A stretch of 64,000 nucleotides of DNA from Leptolyngbya sp. FACHB-261 (GTDB lineage: Bacteria > Cyanobacteriota > Cyanobacteriia > FACHB-261). Under the pieces are notes generated by a model. It had not been told where the DNA came from, made no database searches, and saw nothing but the letters and a program-made list of their open reading frames with translations. A program made the position numbers and the translations under genes. Of this stretch, positions 16,466 through 25,733 are shown piece by piece (position 1 is the stretch's first letter; each line of letters opens with the position of its first letter). The stretch covers positions 62,001 to 126,000 of the forward strand of contig NZ_JACJPL010000024.1 of assembly GCF_014696065.1 (NCBI RefSeq). Reading direction: 5' to 3'.

Positions 16466-17725
16466 TCACTCTTCACCAGCTTTCCAGGCAATCGCTTGAA
16501 CCGGTTTGGGGTCAGGCAAGCGAAAGGAAATCAGGGCTGCCACCAGCACAAAGAATGTAGAGATCCAGAGACAACCAACCAGGCCAAAGAGCTGATAGAT
16601 CAGTCCCGAGAGTACGGTGCCAGCCAGCCGTCCGCCTGAGTTTGCCATGTAGTAGAAGCCTACGTTCAGCGCTACCTTGTCATCCTCGGTAAAGGCCAGC
16701 ACCAGGTAGGAATGGACTGCTGAATTAAAGGCAAAGACCACACCGAACAGAGCCAAACCGCCCACAATGGTTAGCGTCGGCGAGACGCCTAATTGCAGCG
16801 CTAGAGCAATAGCTGCGGGCACTGCTGTCAGGAATGAGGTCCAGAACTGGATCGTCCGAGCTTGAGGAGGTTGACCTGAGCCTAACAGCCGCAACAGGTT
16901 GGGAGCTAAAAACTGAATCGTACCGTAGCCAATCACCCAACAGGCCAGAAAACCCCCAACCTGCATAAACGACCAACCCAGAGAACTGCGCAGGAAAACG
17001 GGTAAGCCAACTACAAACCAGACATCCCGCGAACCGAACAGGAAAAAGCGAGCGGCGGAGAGAATATTGATTTCCTCACTCTTCGAAAAGAGCTGCTTGA
17101 ACTTGACCTTAGCCTTGATTTTGCCCATGCCCTTAGGTAGCAATACCCCAGTTAGCAGAAGCAGAAACAGCCCTCCAGCCATAAGCAGCAGAGCTTTCAC
17201 AAAACCGAGAGATGCTAGCAGAGCTGCACCGACAAAAAAGCCCACTCCTTTGAGCGCATTCTTAGAACCCGTGAGAATGGCTACCCATTTGAACAGAGAG
17301 GATTGAGCGTCCTGAGGCACTACCAGCCGAATCGCACTCTTGGAACTCATCTTGGTGAGGTCTTTCGCAATGCCCGATAACGCTTGCGCTGCCATGACAT
17401 ACACAACACCAAAACCTACTGGCCAACTAGGATTCAGTAAGGCAGTCATCACCAAAGCGAACACTTGAAGCCCGATACCGCCGTAAAGGGTGACTTTCAA
17501 ACCAAACTGAGAACCAATCCACCCACCTAGAAAATTAGTAATAACGCCAAAGATTTCATAGAACAAAAATAGAGAGGCAATTTGTAAAGGGGTGTAGCCC
17601 AGCTGGTTGAAATGAAGCAGCACCAGCATGCGTAGAGCACCATCAGTGACAGTGAACCCCCAGTAGGCAGCGGTGACCAGCAGGTAATTTCGCAGGTTTG
17701 CGCGCTCAGCAGTCGTGGCAGTCAT
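16466..17725 (-). CDS. arsJ: Organoarsenical efflux MFS transporter ArsJ
   Basis: A 419-residue, 12-helix major facilitator of the ArsJ type. Family-like segments include the start NYLLVTAAYWGFTVTDGALR, LHFNQLGYTPLQIASLFLFY and QALSGIAKDLTKMSSKSAIR. ArsJ exports 1-arseno-3-phosphoglycerate made by the partner GAPDH; once outside the compound breaks down to arsenate, giving net arsenate efflux. The gene starts 31 bases after the stop of that GAPDH gene on the same strand, so the two form an operon. It acts in the plasma membrane. No ArsB, Acr3 or ArsC is seen in the window. Confidence 0.93.
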   Translation of the reverse strand: MTATTAERANLRNYLLVTAAYWGFTVTDGALRMLVLLHFNQLGYTPLQIASLFLFYEIFGVITNFLGGWIGSQFGLKVTLYGGIGLQVFALVMTALLNPSWPVGFGVVYVMAAQALSGIAKDLTKMSSKSAIRLVVPQDAQSSLFKWVAILTGSKNALKGVGFFVGAALLASLGFVKALLLMAGGLFLLLLTGVLLPKGMGKIKAKVKFKQLFSKSEEINILSAARFFLFGSRDVWFVVGLPVFLRSSLGWSFMQVGGFLACWVIGYGTIQFLAPNLLRLLGSGQPPQARTIQFWTSFLTAVPAAIALALQLGVSPTLTIVGGLALFGVVFAFNSAVHSYLVLAFTEDDKVALNVGFYYMANSGGRLAGTVLSGLIYQLFGLVGCLWISTFFVLVAALISFRLPDPKPVQAIAWKAGEE

Positions 17726-17756
17726 AGCTTTTCAGGAATGAAATTGCAGCAAAGCA

Positions 17757-18773
17757 TCAATGACCGGGCAAAGAAAGGGCAACCTTGCGGGCTAGTTCCA
17801 CCATGCGATTGGCATAACCCCACTCGTTGTCGTACCAGGCCAGAATCTTGACCTGAGTTTCATCGACCACCATCGTGGATAGGGCATCGATGATCGAGGA
17901 GCGGGGGTCATCTTTGTAGTCAACAGAAACCAGGGGACGCTCTTCGTACCCCAGAATTCCTTGAAGGGGACCTTCCGCAGCGGCTCTGAGCAGACTATTG
18001 ACTTCCGCCACAGTTGTAGGCCGTGCCACCTCAAAAACACAATCGGTTAGAGAGGCGTTCAACAACGGCACACGCACAGCCAAACCATTGAGTTTGCCAT
18101 CCAGCTCTGGGTAAATCAGACCAATAGCCGTGGCTGAGCCTGTGGTGGTTGGAATTAGGGAAAGGTTACTAGCCCTTGCCCGTCGCAGATCCTTATGGGG
18201 AGCGTCTACGAGGGTTTGAGTATTGGTCTGGTCATGGATGGTTGTGATCACGCCGTGCTTAATTCCTAAGCCTTCATGGATTACCTTGACCACTGGCGCC
18301 AAGCAGTTGGTGGTGCAGGAAGCGGCGGTGAGCAGATGATGTTGGTCAGGTTCGTATAGATGCTCATTAACCCCCATCACAAGGTTCAACGCTCCCCCTT
18401 TTACCGGGGCAGCCACGATGACCTTATGCACACGGTGATCAAAGTAGGGGGCCAGTAGCTCAGGGCTGCGGAACTTACCGGAGCACTCCAAAACCAGGTC
18501 AACGCCAAACTCCTCCCAGGGCACTTCCCCAGGGCTCGCCGACTCACTGAAGCTGAGGTACTTACCGTCAATGCAAACTTGGTCCCCCTCAGCTTCCACC
18601 TCCGGGGCCCAGCGTCCGTGAACTGAATCAAACTTGAGCAGATGGGCTGCCGTCTTTGGCCCACCTTTTAGCTCGTTGATATGAACAAACTCCAGTTCAG
18701 GCCAGCCCCAGCCTGCTCGCAGTGCCAACCGACCGATCCTGCCGAAGCCATTAATCCCTACCCGAGCTCTCAT
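17757..18773 (-). CDS. gap: ArsJ-associated glyceraldehyde-3-phosphate dehydrogenase
   Basis: A 338-residue GAPDH. It has the NAD-binding start [17 protein letters not shown] and the active-site Cys in [15 protein letters not shown] (about 150-164), and it ends with [18 protein letters not shown]. In arsJ operons this enzyme uses arsenate in place of phosphate, making 1-arseno-3-phosphoglycerate, the ArsJ substrate. The assignment rests on the arsJ gene 31 bases downstream rather than on diagnostic residues. The ATG at 18773 follows GAGAGGAAA. A candidate ArsR box (18847-18864) lies about 75 bases upstream, suggesting arsenic-controlled expression of both genes. Confidence 0.93.
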   Translation of the reverse strand: MRARVGINGFGRIGRLALRAGWGWPELEFVHINELKGGPKTAAHLLKFDSVHGRWAPEVEAEGDQVCIDGKYLSFSESASPGEVPWEEFGVDLVLECSGKFRSPELLAPYFDHRVHKVIVAAPVKGGALNLVMGVNEHLYEPDQHHLLTAASCTTNCLAPVVKVIHEGLGIKHGVITTIHDQTNTQTLVDAPHKDLRRARASNLSLIPTTTGSATAIGLIYPELDGKLNGLAVRVPLLNASLTDCVFEVARPTTVAEVNSLLRAAAEGPLQGILGYEERPLVSVDYKDDPRSSIIDALSTMVVDETQVKILAWYDNEWGYANRMVELARKVALSLPGH

Positions 18774-19114
18774 AATTTCCTCTCAACCTAGCGTCAGGTT
18801 TACTCATCTTGTCTAGAAGGAGACTTTATGGATAGCATCTCCGCCATTTCAAGAAAAATTGATTTCTCAAGAACGATAGCAGAGTTTTTTAGACAAGAAC
18901 TAAAACCTCGGCTTTTTCGTCAGAAGCGTATGAATGATCAAGCTAAGCTCAGGTTGGCCTTGAAAACTGTGCCAGTCTTACCTGCATAGTCGCAGTCGGC
19001 CCCAACACGAGTGACCGCTTGGGGTAATGGAATGTAGCCTATAGAACTGATTAATCAAGCCTTGTTTTGGACACAAAGGCACTGCAATAAATAAGACCCA
19101 GAAGGATCTGGCTT
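18774..19114. other. Intergenic promoter region of the gap-arsJ operon
   Basis: A 341-base region without a gene, between arsR and gap, containing the candidate ArsR box at 18847. A small CCAGA/TCTGG hairpin at about 19096-19109 may end arsR transcription. Confidence 0.5.
18847..18864. promoter_or_regulatory. Candidate ArsR operator upstream of gap-arsJ
   Basis: TTTCAA-N6-TTGATT, an inverted repeat with the TCAA-N6-TTGA core also seen at the arsR start (19435-19448). It resembles the AATCAA-N6-TTGATT form I recall for the Synechocystis ArsR site. It lies 74 to 91 bases upstream of the gap start. Confidence 0.55.
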
Positions 19115-19435
19115 TTACTCACATGGGCGAGTCGGGACCATCGGGCTAAAGCGGCGATATTCAGCCAGGTACTGCTCTAGGGCAGCGAACTGCGGTAGGT
19201 TGAGGCTGTAATAGATCCAGCGACCTTCCTGTCGAGAACGAACCAAGTCCGCTTCTTTAAGAGTCTTGAGGTGGAAAGACAGCTTGGACTGAGCCACTCC
19301 CAAATGCTCACAAAGATCGCAGACACACAGTTCCTGGTCCCGCAAAAGTTCTATTGTCTTGACTCGCAACGGTTCGGCTAGAGCATGAAACCCAGCAACC
19401 ACTAAATCTGATGCTGTTTTTGGGGTGGTTTTCAT
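19115..19435 (-). CDS. arsR: ArsR/SmtB-family arsenic-responsive repressor
   Basis: A 106-residue winged-helix repressor. The metal-binding loop LCVCDLCEHLGVAQSKLSFH carries the ArsR-type CVCDLC cysteines in the recognition-helix region, and RSRQEGRWIYYSL is the wing. It should repress the ars promoters and leave DNA when trivalent arsenic or antimony binds. The true start is the ATG at 19435; a TTG directly before it is in frame. The start codon is covered by a TCAA-N6-TTGA palindrome, which suggests autoregulation. It lies between arsH (upstream) and gap-arsJ (downstream), all on the minus strand. Confidence 0.93.
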   Translation of the reverse strand: MKTTPKTASDLVVAGFHALAEPLRVKTIELLRDQELCVCDLCEHLGVAQSKLSFHLKTLKEADLVRSRQEGRWIYYSLNLPQFAALEQYLAEYRRFSPMVPTRPCE

Positions 19436-19450
19436 CAATTTTTATTGAAA
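19434..19450. promoter_or_regulatory. Candidate ArsR operator at the arsR start
   Basis: ATCAA-N6-TTGAA palindrome overlapping the first bases of arsR, same core as the site at 18847. A related but imperfect TCAA-N6-TTGC lies at 20286-20299 over the arsH start. Confidence 0.55.
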
Positions 19451-19630
19451 CATAACCTAATTTTAACTAGAAGAGCCGACTGTCGTATCGAGAAAGCGCT
19501 AAACAGGGAGAAATCTGCGGGGCTATTGAGTGTGAAGATGAGATCCAGAACAGCACGAATCAGTAGCCTCCGTTAATCCCTACTGATCCGAATCTTTAGG
19601 ATATAAAGTCAAGAACCAATCTCTGAATAG

Positions 19631-20296
19631 TCAGGAACTTTGACCCGAGTCAAGTCCAAGGGCACGATTGGTGATTTCAAGGGTCTGCTTTGTTGTTGCC
19701 TCTTTGCGCTCACTGTAGCGGTCAGTTAGATAGTCAACCTTATCCCGCAGTAAGAGTGTGAATTTGTAAAGCTCTTCCATAACATCAACAACGCGATCTC
19801 GATAGAGCGAATCTTTCATTGTCCCGTCTTCATTAAATTCCTGGTAAGCCTTGGGAACTGAAGACTGATTAGGGATCGTGAACATCCGCATCCAACGCCC
19901 CAAAATTCGCAGTGTGTTCACGGCATTGTAGGACTGGGAACCGCCACAAACCTGCATCACAGCCAGGGTTCTGCCTTGAGTGGGTCGCACTGCCCCCATG
20001 CTCAGCGGAATCCAGTCAATCTGGAGCTTCAACAAACCGCTAACTTGACCATGCATTTCTGGGCTAGACCAAACTTGACCTTCCGACCACTGGCTCAGTT
20101 CCCGCAGTTCTTGAACCTTTGGATGGGTATCAGGTACGCTGCCGTGCAACGGCAAATCATGTGGATGAAAGAACCGAACTTCTGCCCCAAACCCTTCGAT
20201 GATTCGAGCGGCTTCCTCAGCCAATAAACGGCTGTAGGAACGCTCTCGTAGAGAGCCATATAGAAATAGAATTCTAGGTTTGTGATCAAAGTTCAT
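19631..20296 (-). CDS. arsH: ArsH NADPH-dependent flavin oxidoreductase
   Basis: A 221-residue flavodoxin-like ArsH protein: [20 protein letters not shown] (FMN phosphate loop), then [20 protein letters not shown] and [20 protein letters not shown], both ArsH hallmarks. ArsH oxidises trivalent organoarsenicals such as methylarsenite to less toxic pentavalent forms and reduces quinones or metals in some species. It is the first ars gene on the minus strand, about 195 bases ahead of arsR, so it may have its own promoter; an imperfect ArsR box covers its start codon. It is soluble and cytoplasmic. Confidence 0.93.
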   Translation of the reverse strand: MNFDHKPRILFLYGSLRERSYSRLLAEEAARIIEGFGAEVRFFHPHDLPLHGSVPDTHPKVQELRELSQWSEGQVWSSPEMHGQVSGLLKLQIDWIPLSMGAVRPTQGRTLAVMQVCGGSQSYNAVNTLRILGRWMRMFTIPNQSSVPKAYQEFNEDGTMKDSLYRDRVVDVMEELYKFTLLLRDKVDYLTDRYSERKEATTKQTLEITNRALGLDSGQSS

Positions 20297-20565
20297 TGCA
20301 CGATAGACACTAAATGTTCGCCAGACATGAGCAGTGATGGATACTTGAGCTGATTACAAGCCTTCAGTAACGCCAAGATAGGGGCGAAGGACACTTCAAG
20401 GGGAGAGTGATTTTTCAAGCCTTTGAAGACTTTAGTAGAGCCATTTCACCATTGAGAAAAGCGACATATAGAATGTACAACTGTTTCACTAGCCTCCAAG
20501 CTCCAGTCAGCAACAGGCAGAACTATACTCAGCAGTAGAAACACTGGGTCACCTTGGAACCTGCC

Positions 20566-22155
20566 ATGCGCCCCTTTTGGCCTTCGCTGCTCGCTAGCCT
20601 GATGGTATTGCCTGCTCTCGGCCCCACTCCATTCTCCGTTCAGGCAGCCACACCCAACCCACGAGTTGAGCCACCCCAATCGCTGCCCCGTGAACCGGCC
20701 CGTGAGCCAGCTAACGAACCAGCTAATCAGCCGGTACCCACGCCAAGCCCTGCGGCTCAAGAGCCAGCCTCAGCACCCCAACCCGCATCTGAGGTCGATG
20801 CTGACGCTGCTCAGCGCCAACGCCAGCTGGCTCAAGCGGATGAACTCTATCAGCAGGGCCAAATTGCAGCAGCTCAGTCGCTCTACCGCAAAGCAAAAGA
20901 TCCTTTTCGCGAGCAGCTTGAAACCAATCGCCCCATCCCTATCTCTGATCCCGAACAGCTTTCGCCGGCGGGACGAGTGTACTGGCGCGAGTATGAGGCT
21001 GGCGTAGCCCAAAAGCTGCAAACCCGGATTTTAGTCCCCCTGCGGTTGCTGGTTGAGCAGTATCCGCAGTTCATTCCGGGTCAGGTACGATTGGCCGAAG
21101 TCCTGCGGCAGCAAGGGCAGACGGCGGAGGCGGTTCAGGTGTTGGAGCGGGCTACCAGCCTCTATCCCAGCCAGCCAGACCTGATCCGGGCTCAAGTTGC
21201 TGCCCAGGCTGCGGCTGAACAATGGCTGGAAGCGTCAATTGCCGCTCGCCAGTTCGCCCTGCTCAATCCAGAGGACCCAGCAGCACCTGAGTTTCGCCAA
21301 CTTGCCGACGAGCATTTCAAACAGTTTCAGTCCAAGTTGCGCAGCCGCTTGACCGGACAGGCAATCGCCAGTGTCCTCACTGGCGCTTTAAGCTACGGTC
21401 TGACGGGCAGTTTGTTTGGGCCGATTTCCTCGCTGCAAGTCACCGTGCTGATGCTTCAAGGCGAGTCTACGGTCGGTAACCATGTGGCGGAGCGCGCAAA
21501 ACGGCAGCTCAAGGCAATTGATGATCCAGAAATTGTGGCTTATATAACGGAGTTAGGCCAGAAGCTAGCCCGGGCCGCAGGCCGGGACGATTTTAAGTAC
21601 GAGTTTTATGTGGTGCCTGAGGAAGATCTCAATGCCTTTGCTTTACCGGGCGGTAAGGTTTTTGTCAATGCAGGAGCAATTTTGGAGACGCGTTCTGAAG
21701 CAGAACTAGCAGGATTGCTCTCGCACGAGCTTGCTCATGCGGTGCTCTCGCATGGTTTTTTGTTGATGACTCAAAGCAGCTTCATTGAAAATATAACCGG
21801 GGGTAATTTGCTGGGCAGCCTGGTAGTGATGAGTTACAGCCGTGATATGGAGCGCCAAGCTGATATTCTGGGCACTCGCATTCTGGCGTCTTCTGGCTAT
21901 GCAGCCGATGGGATGCGCAATTTGATGGTGACGCTTAAAAAGCAAGTAGAACAAGCTGAACCACCCACGTTTTTGTCTTCGCACCCTACAACAGATGAGC
22001 GCATTGGCAACTTAGAAAGCTTGATTGAGCGCAATGGCTACAACCGTTATGCCTTTGAAGGCGTGACTCGCCATGAGCAAATCCAAGCACGTGTCAATCA
22101 AGTTTTAGCTGAGCAAAAACCTTCTGAATCACGCAGGAGGCGAGAGCGACGGTAA
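20566..22155 (+). CDS. Secreted M48-family metalloprotease with TPR-like region
   Basis: A 529-residue protein with an N-terminal signal peptide (about 1-28, ending PFSVQA). A Pro-rich linker and an alpha-helical TPR-like segment follow (about 60-250), then a peptidase M48 domain. The zinc motif is HELAHAVLSH (about 387-396), with the downstream Glu ligand expected in the SRDMERQADILG segment. It resembles BepA/YfgC-type periplasmic proteases, which clear misassembled outer-membrane proteins, although here the TPR part precedes the protease. The ATG at 20566 gives a clean signal peptide; a TTG 12 bases upstream is in frame. It stands as a single gene. Confidence 0.9.
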   Translation: MRPFWPSLLASLMVLPALGPTPFSVQAATPNPRVEPPQSLPREPAREPANEPANQPVPTPSPAAQEPASAPQPASEVDADAAQRQRQLAQADELYQQGQIAAAQSLYRKAKDPFREQLETNRPIPISDPEQLSPAGRVYWREYEAGVAQKLQTRILVPLRLLVEQYPQFIPGQVRLAEVLRQQGQTAEAVQVLERATSLYPSQPDLIRAQVAAQAAAEQWLEASIAARQFALLNPEDPAAPEFRQLADEHFKQFQSKLRSRLTGQAIASVLTGALSYGLTGSLFGPISSLQVTVLMLQGESTVGNHVAERAKRQLKAIDDPEIVAYITELGQKLARAAGRDDFKYEFYVVPEEDLNAFALPGGKVFVNAGAILETRSEAELAGLLSHELAHAVLSHGFLLMTQSSFIENITGGNLLGSLVVMSYSRDMERQADILGTRILASSGYAADGMRNLMVTLKKQVEQAEPPTFLSSHPTTDERIGNLESLIERNGYNRYAFEGVTRHEQIQARVNQVLAEQKPSESRRRRERR

Positions 22156-22403
22156 GGACTGCGCTAATAACGTCCATATTCAATCTAAATTGATGGAAAA
22201 GCCAGAGATTTTTGTGTATCTCCAAACGCATAAAGATCTAAGAACGAGCAGAACTGAGTTGTTTGCCTAGAGAGTGAGTTTCTAGATTCCCATCAAGCCA
22301 AAGCCTTTTGTTAGACTCTGGCTTGTTTATAGACCTCGAACTTCTATAATTTTGATTCGGGTGCTAGACCCTGGACCAGTTTCAACCACAAACGGAGTCA
22401 GTT

Positions 22404-22988
22404 ATGAAATTACCCAGCTTCACGACTATCCTTGTGCCAGTTATTGTTTTAGTCTCCCTGGTGATCGGGTTTATCGTGACCTCAGTTTCACCACCATTAG
22501 CAGCAGACTTACAAGCTAAAGCTCAAATTACAGGCCCAGGCATTACAGGTAATCTAGCCCTTCTACAAGGTACTGATGGTTTAGTCCGAGTCCGAGTTGA
22601 GTTGCAAGGGAATCCTCAAACTCTGACCCCCGGTCTGCATGGCTTGCATTTACATGAAACTGGCTCCTGCCAAGCTGCTGGTCAAACCGCTTTTGGTGCT
22701 GCGAAAGGCCACTTTGATCCAGGCCCATTTGGTTCCTCAACCCCAGTTGAGGCAAACCATCCCTATCACATGGGCGACCTGCCAAATATCCTAATCGACC
22801 AACGAGGCAGAGGCCGCTTGCAGACTTCGACTAACCGAATTGCGCTCACTAACGGTCCTCTAAGCCTATTTGATGCCGATGGCAGTGCGGTGATCGTGCA
22901 TAAGCTCAATGACCAATTTAAAGCAGGTGGCAGCGCAGCCGAAGCAGGTGGAGCACGTTTGGCCTGTGGTGTGATCGAAAAGACCTAA
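22404..22988 (+). CDS. sodC: Copper/zinc superoxide dismutase, exported
   Basis: A 194-residue Cu/Zn superoxide dismutase with an N-terminal membrane or signal segment (about 8-30). Metal ligands are visible in GLHGLHLHETGSC, AKGHFDP, NHPYHMGDLPN and AVIVHKLND, and a disulfide pair is likely between GSC and LACGV near the end. It converts superoxide to oxygen and peroxide in the periplasm or lumen. GGAG stands 7 bases before the ATG at 22404. This enzyme is less usual in cyanobacteria than Fe, Mn or Ni forms. Its own promoter probably lies in the 250-base region upstream. Confidence 0.93.
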   Translation: MKLPSFTTILVPVIVLVSLVIGFIVTSVSPPLAADLQAKAQITGPGITGNLALLQGTDGLVRVRVELQGNPQTLTPGLHGLHLHETGSCQAAGQTAFGAAKGHFDPGPFGSSTPVEANHPYHMGDLPNILIDQRGRGRLQTSTNRIALTNGPLSLFDADGSAVIVHKLNDQFKAGGSAAEAGGARLACGVIEKT

Positions 22989-23015
22989 CATAAGGCAGTT
23001 TCTGGGCAATTGGAC

Positions 23016-23038
23016 CCAATCGCAAAATCCCCGATTGG
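23016..23038. terminator. Hairpin between convergent sodC and ABC exporter genes
   Basis: CCAATCG pairs with CGATTGG around 9 bases. It lies 28 bases after the sodC stop. There is no T-run, so activity is uncertain. Confidence 0.45.
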
Positions 23039-23051
23039 CAAAAGATATAGC

Positions 23052-24923
23052 TTAAGCCCTTAAGCCCATTTGCACCTGCCAGAGGCCAGCATAGATACCC
23101 CGGTGCTGAATGAGTTCCTCGTGGCGGCCCTGTTCCACTAAACGGCCTCGTTCCATCACATAAATGCGGTCGGCATTGCGTACCGTAGACAAACGATGGG
23201 CAATTGCAATCGTGGTTCGGCTTCGGGTGATGTGCTCTAAAGAACGCTGAATCGCCGCCTCAGTTTCGTTATCCACCGCTGAAGTTGCCTCGTCCAAAAT
23301 TAGAATTGGCGGATTTTTGAGAATGGCACGGGCAATGGCTAAACGCTGCCGTTGACCACCTGATAACTTTTGTCCTCGCTCACCCACAATTGTGTCGTAG
23401 CCCTGAGGCAATTGCAGAATAAACTCGTGAGCCTCAGCAACTTTAGCAGCAGCAATTACTTCTGATTCTGAGGCGTCAAAACTACCGTAGGCAACATTCT
23501 CCCGCACGGTGCCGTGAAATAAGAATACATCCTGGCTGACTAGACCAATACAGGCACGCAGATCTCGAAGATTCAGCTCCCGCAATTCAACACCATCGAG
23601 GGTAATGCTGCCTTCCTGGATCTCGTAGAGACGCAGCAAGAGCTTGACTAGAGTGCTTTTACCAGAGCCGGTCGAGCCGACAATTGCTATCGTTTTACCA
23701 GCAGGAATATACAGTGATAAATCTTTAAGAATAGGGCGACGATCGCGGTAAGCAAAAGTCACTTGGTTCAGCCTTAACTCACCTCTCACGGCATTCAGTG
23801 GCAGGTTTCTGTTACCAGGATGAATAGCGACCGGTGTACCCAATAAGCGCATGACTCGATTAGTAGAAGCCATGGCCCGTTGATACTGATCCAAAGTTTC
23901 GCCCAAGCGAGTCAGGGGCCAGAGCAGCCGTTGCGTCAGAAACACCAAAACACTATAGGTACCGACCGAAAGATTGCCATTAGCCGCCTCGAGACCACCG
24001 TAAAACAGCGTGGCAACAAAGCCTAGCAAAATAACGATTCGAATCAGCGGCACAAAGGCTGAACTTAGGCTGATCGCCCGCGCATTGCTCTGACGATAAG
24101 CTTCACTGTCAATGCGAATGCGCTCGCGCTCGTAGTCTTCTGCGGTGAAGCTTTTGATCGTGGTCATACCACCCAAATTGTTGGCCAGGCGGCTGTTAAT
24201 CAGGCTGGCTTTCTCACGCACCTCAGCATAACGAGGCGCAAGATACTTTTGAAACGCGATTGAGCCCCACAAAATAAACGGCATCGGCAGCATCGCCATC
24301 CAGGCCACGCTAGGAGCCAGAATAAAGAACGCACCACCAATGACTATTACTGTTGTGGAGACTTGCAAAATTTCATTAGCACCGACATCCAAAAAGCGTT
24401 CCAACTGGTTGATATCGTCGTTCAGAACTGACATCAAACCGCCTGTGCTCCGCTCCTCGAAATAAGCCATTTCCAATTCCTGCAAATGGCCATAAGCATC
24501 CAAGCGCAACTCATGCTGAATAGTTTGGGCTAAGTTACGCCAGAGGCGGTTGTAAGCGTACTCAAAGACCGATTCAAGTACCCAGATAACTAAGCTCAGA
24601 AATGACAGCAATAGCAACTGCGTGAAGACATCAGCTACGCCAAACTTTGCCAGAACCGAGTCCTGCTTCTGCACCACCACATCTACGGCGGTCCCAATCA
24701 GAGCTGGTGGTGCTAGATCAAAAATTTTGTTCAAGACGGAGCAGATGGTTGCCAACCAGACCTGCTTGCGGTGTGGACGGCTATAACGCAGCAGTCGCTG
24801 AAGGGGATGTTGCAACTGCTCGTCGCTAGTCGCTGTGGTTTGTTTGTCTCGGTAGACCCCGGCCAAAGCCCGACGCAGTTGAACCAAAATCAAAGCTGAC
24901 ACCCTAGCGAATTGCCTTTCCAT
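23052..24923 (-). CDS. ABC exporter half-transporter (MsbA/lipid A-type)
   Basis: A 623-residue fused permease and ATPase. The N-terminal type I exporter domain has six helices (about 50-350); the nucleotide-binding domain carries Walker [18 protein letters not shown] (about 412), signature [16 protein letters not shown] (about 517), Walker [13 protein letters not shown] and the His switch [10 protein letters not shown]. It should work as a homodimer, exporting a lipid, peptide or drug; the substrate cannot be read from sequence. The ATG at 24923 gives a typical length. It ends against sodC and starts divergently from the gene at 25104. Confidence 0.9.
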   Translation of the reverse strand: MERQFARVSALILVQLRRALAGVYRDKQTTATSDEQLQHPLQRLLRYSRPHRKQVWLATICSVLNKIFDLAPPALIGTAVDVVVQKQDSVLAKFGVADVFTQLLLLSFLSLVIWVLESVFEYAYNRLWRNLAQTIQHELRLDAYGHLQELEMAYFEERSTGGLMSVLNDDINQLERFLDVGANEILQVSTTVIVIGGAFFILAPSVAWMAMLPMPFILWGSIAFQKYLAPRYAEVREKASLINSRLANNLGGMTTIKSFTAEDYERERIRIDSEAYRQSNARAISLSSAFVPLIRIVILLGFVATLFYGGLEAANGNLSVGTYSVLVFLTQRLLWPLTRLGETLDQYQRAMASTNRVMRLLGTPVAIHPGNRNLPLNAVRGELRLNQVTFAYRDRRPILKDLSLYIPAGKTIAIVGSTGSGKSTLVKLLLRLYEIQEGSITLDGVELRELNLRDLRACIGLVSQDVFLFHGTVRENVAYGSFDASESEVIAAAKVAEAHEFILQLPQGYDTIVGERGQKLSGGQRQRLAIARAILKNPPILILDEATSAVDNETEAAIQRSLEHITRSRTTIAIAHRLSTVRNADRIYVMERGRLVEQGRHEELIQHRGIYAGLWQVQMGLRA

Positions 24924-25103
24924 CCTATAGGGGTATAGGGACTGAGAGGTTCTCCGACTTCAAAGCCCTTCTTCACAGCCCTTGTTGATAGTCCTTGATT
25001 GAGCTTTGCTTCGGCCCGGACTTCATGCAGTTGCACGGATACGCAACCTTCGCTAGCGTAACTCTGTCTAACTCCTGTGCAGAACTACGTTTGTTCCCTC
25101 TTT

Positions 25104-25724
25104 ATGAAGCGTCTGCGTTTACTGTCTGTGTTGCTGGTGTGCTTTACTACCTCGGCTCTGATCATGAAGGGCCACTCAGAGCCCACTGAGCAACCACAGG
25201 CGATTCTGGTGTTAGGGGGAGACCGAGAACGGGAAGATTTTGCTGCCGATTTTGCTCAGCAGCACCCTGACCTACCCATCTGGGTTTCTTCAGGCACCAA
25301 CCTTGAGTATTCTGAATGGACTTTTGACCAGGCAGGCGTCGCTCCAAGCCGTGTGCAGCGTGACTACCGAGCTGTCGATACCGTCACGAACTTCACAACT
25401 CTAGTAGACGACCTCGAAGCTCAAGGCATCCACAGCCTGTACCTGATCACTTCCGACTATCACATGCGCAGAGCGCGGGTAATTGGTGAGATTGTCCTGG
25501 GTAGTCAGGGAATTAGCCTGTGGCCAATTGCCGTTCCTAGCCACCGCTCACCTGAGCCGCTCAGCAAGGTAGCGCGAGATGGGGCAAGGGCATTGCTGTG
25601 GCTAGTAACAGGTCAAACGGGTTCGACTCTACATCAACGCTCGGGCAGTATGAACGCTAGTCCACCCGTTAGTCCTGCATCTAGCAGAGAGCCTTTACTC
25701 TGGCTGGCAGTGCTAGCTGACTGA
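25104..25724 (+). CDS. YdcF/DUF218-family envelope protein
   Basis: A 206-residue protein with an N-terminal hydrophobic segment (about 4-22) and a DUF218 fold: AILVLGGDREREDFAADFA, WVSSGTNLEYSEW, VDTVTNFTTLVDDL and LITSDYHMRRARVIGEIVL, where the SDYHMRRA motif is diagnostic. DUF218 proteins (YdcF, SanA, ElyC) are linked to envelope processes, and biochemical roles are poorly known. The ATG at 25104 opens a good signal or anchor sequence; an in-frame GTG at 25077 is less likely. It is only 9 bases from the convergent gene at 25734. Confidence 0.85.
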   Translation: MKRLRLLSVLLVCFTTSALIMKGHSEPTEQPQAILVLGGDREREDFAADFAQQHPDLPIWVSSGTNLEYSEWTFDQAGVAPSRVQRDYRAVDTVTNFTTLVDDLEAQGIHSLYLITSDYHMRRARVIGEIVLGSQGISLWPIAVPSHRSPEPLSKVARDGARALLWLVTGQTGSTLHQRSGSMNASPPVSPASSREPLLWLAVLAD

Positions 25725-25733
25725 GACATCGGC

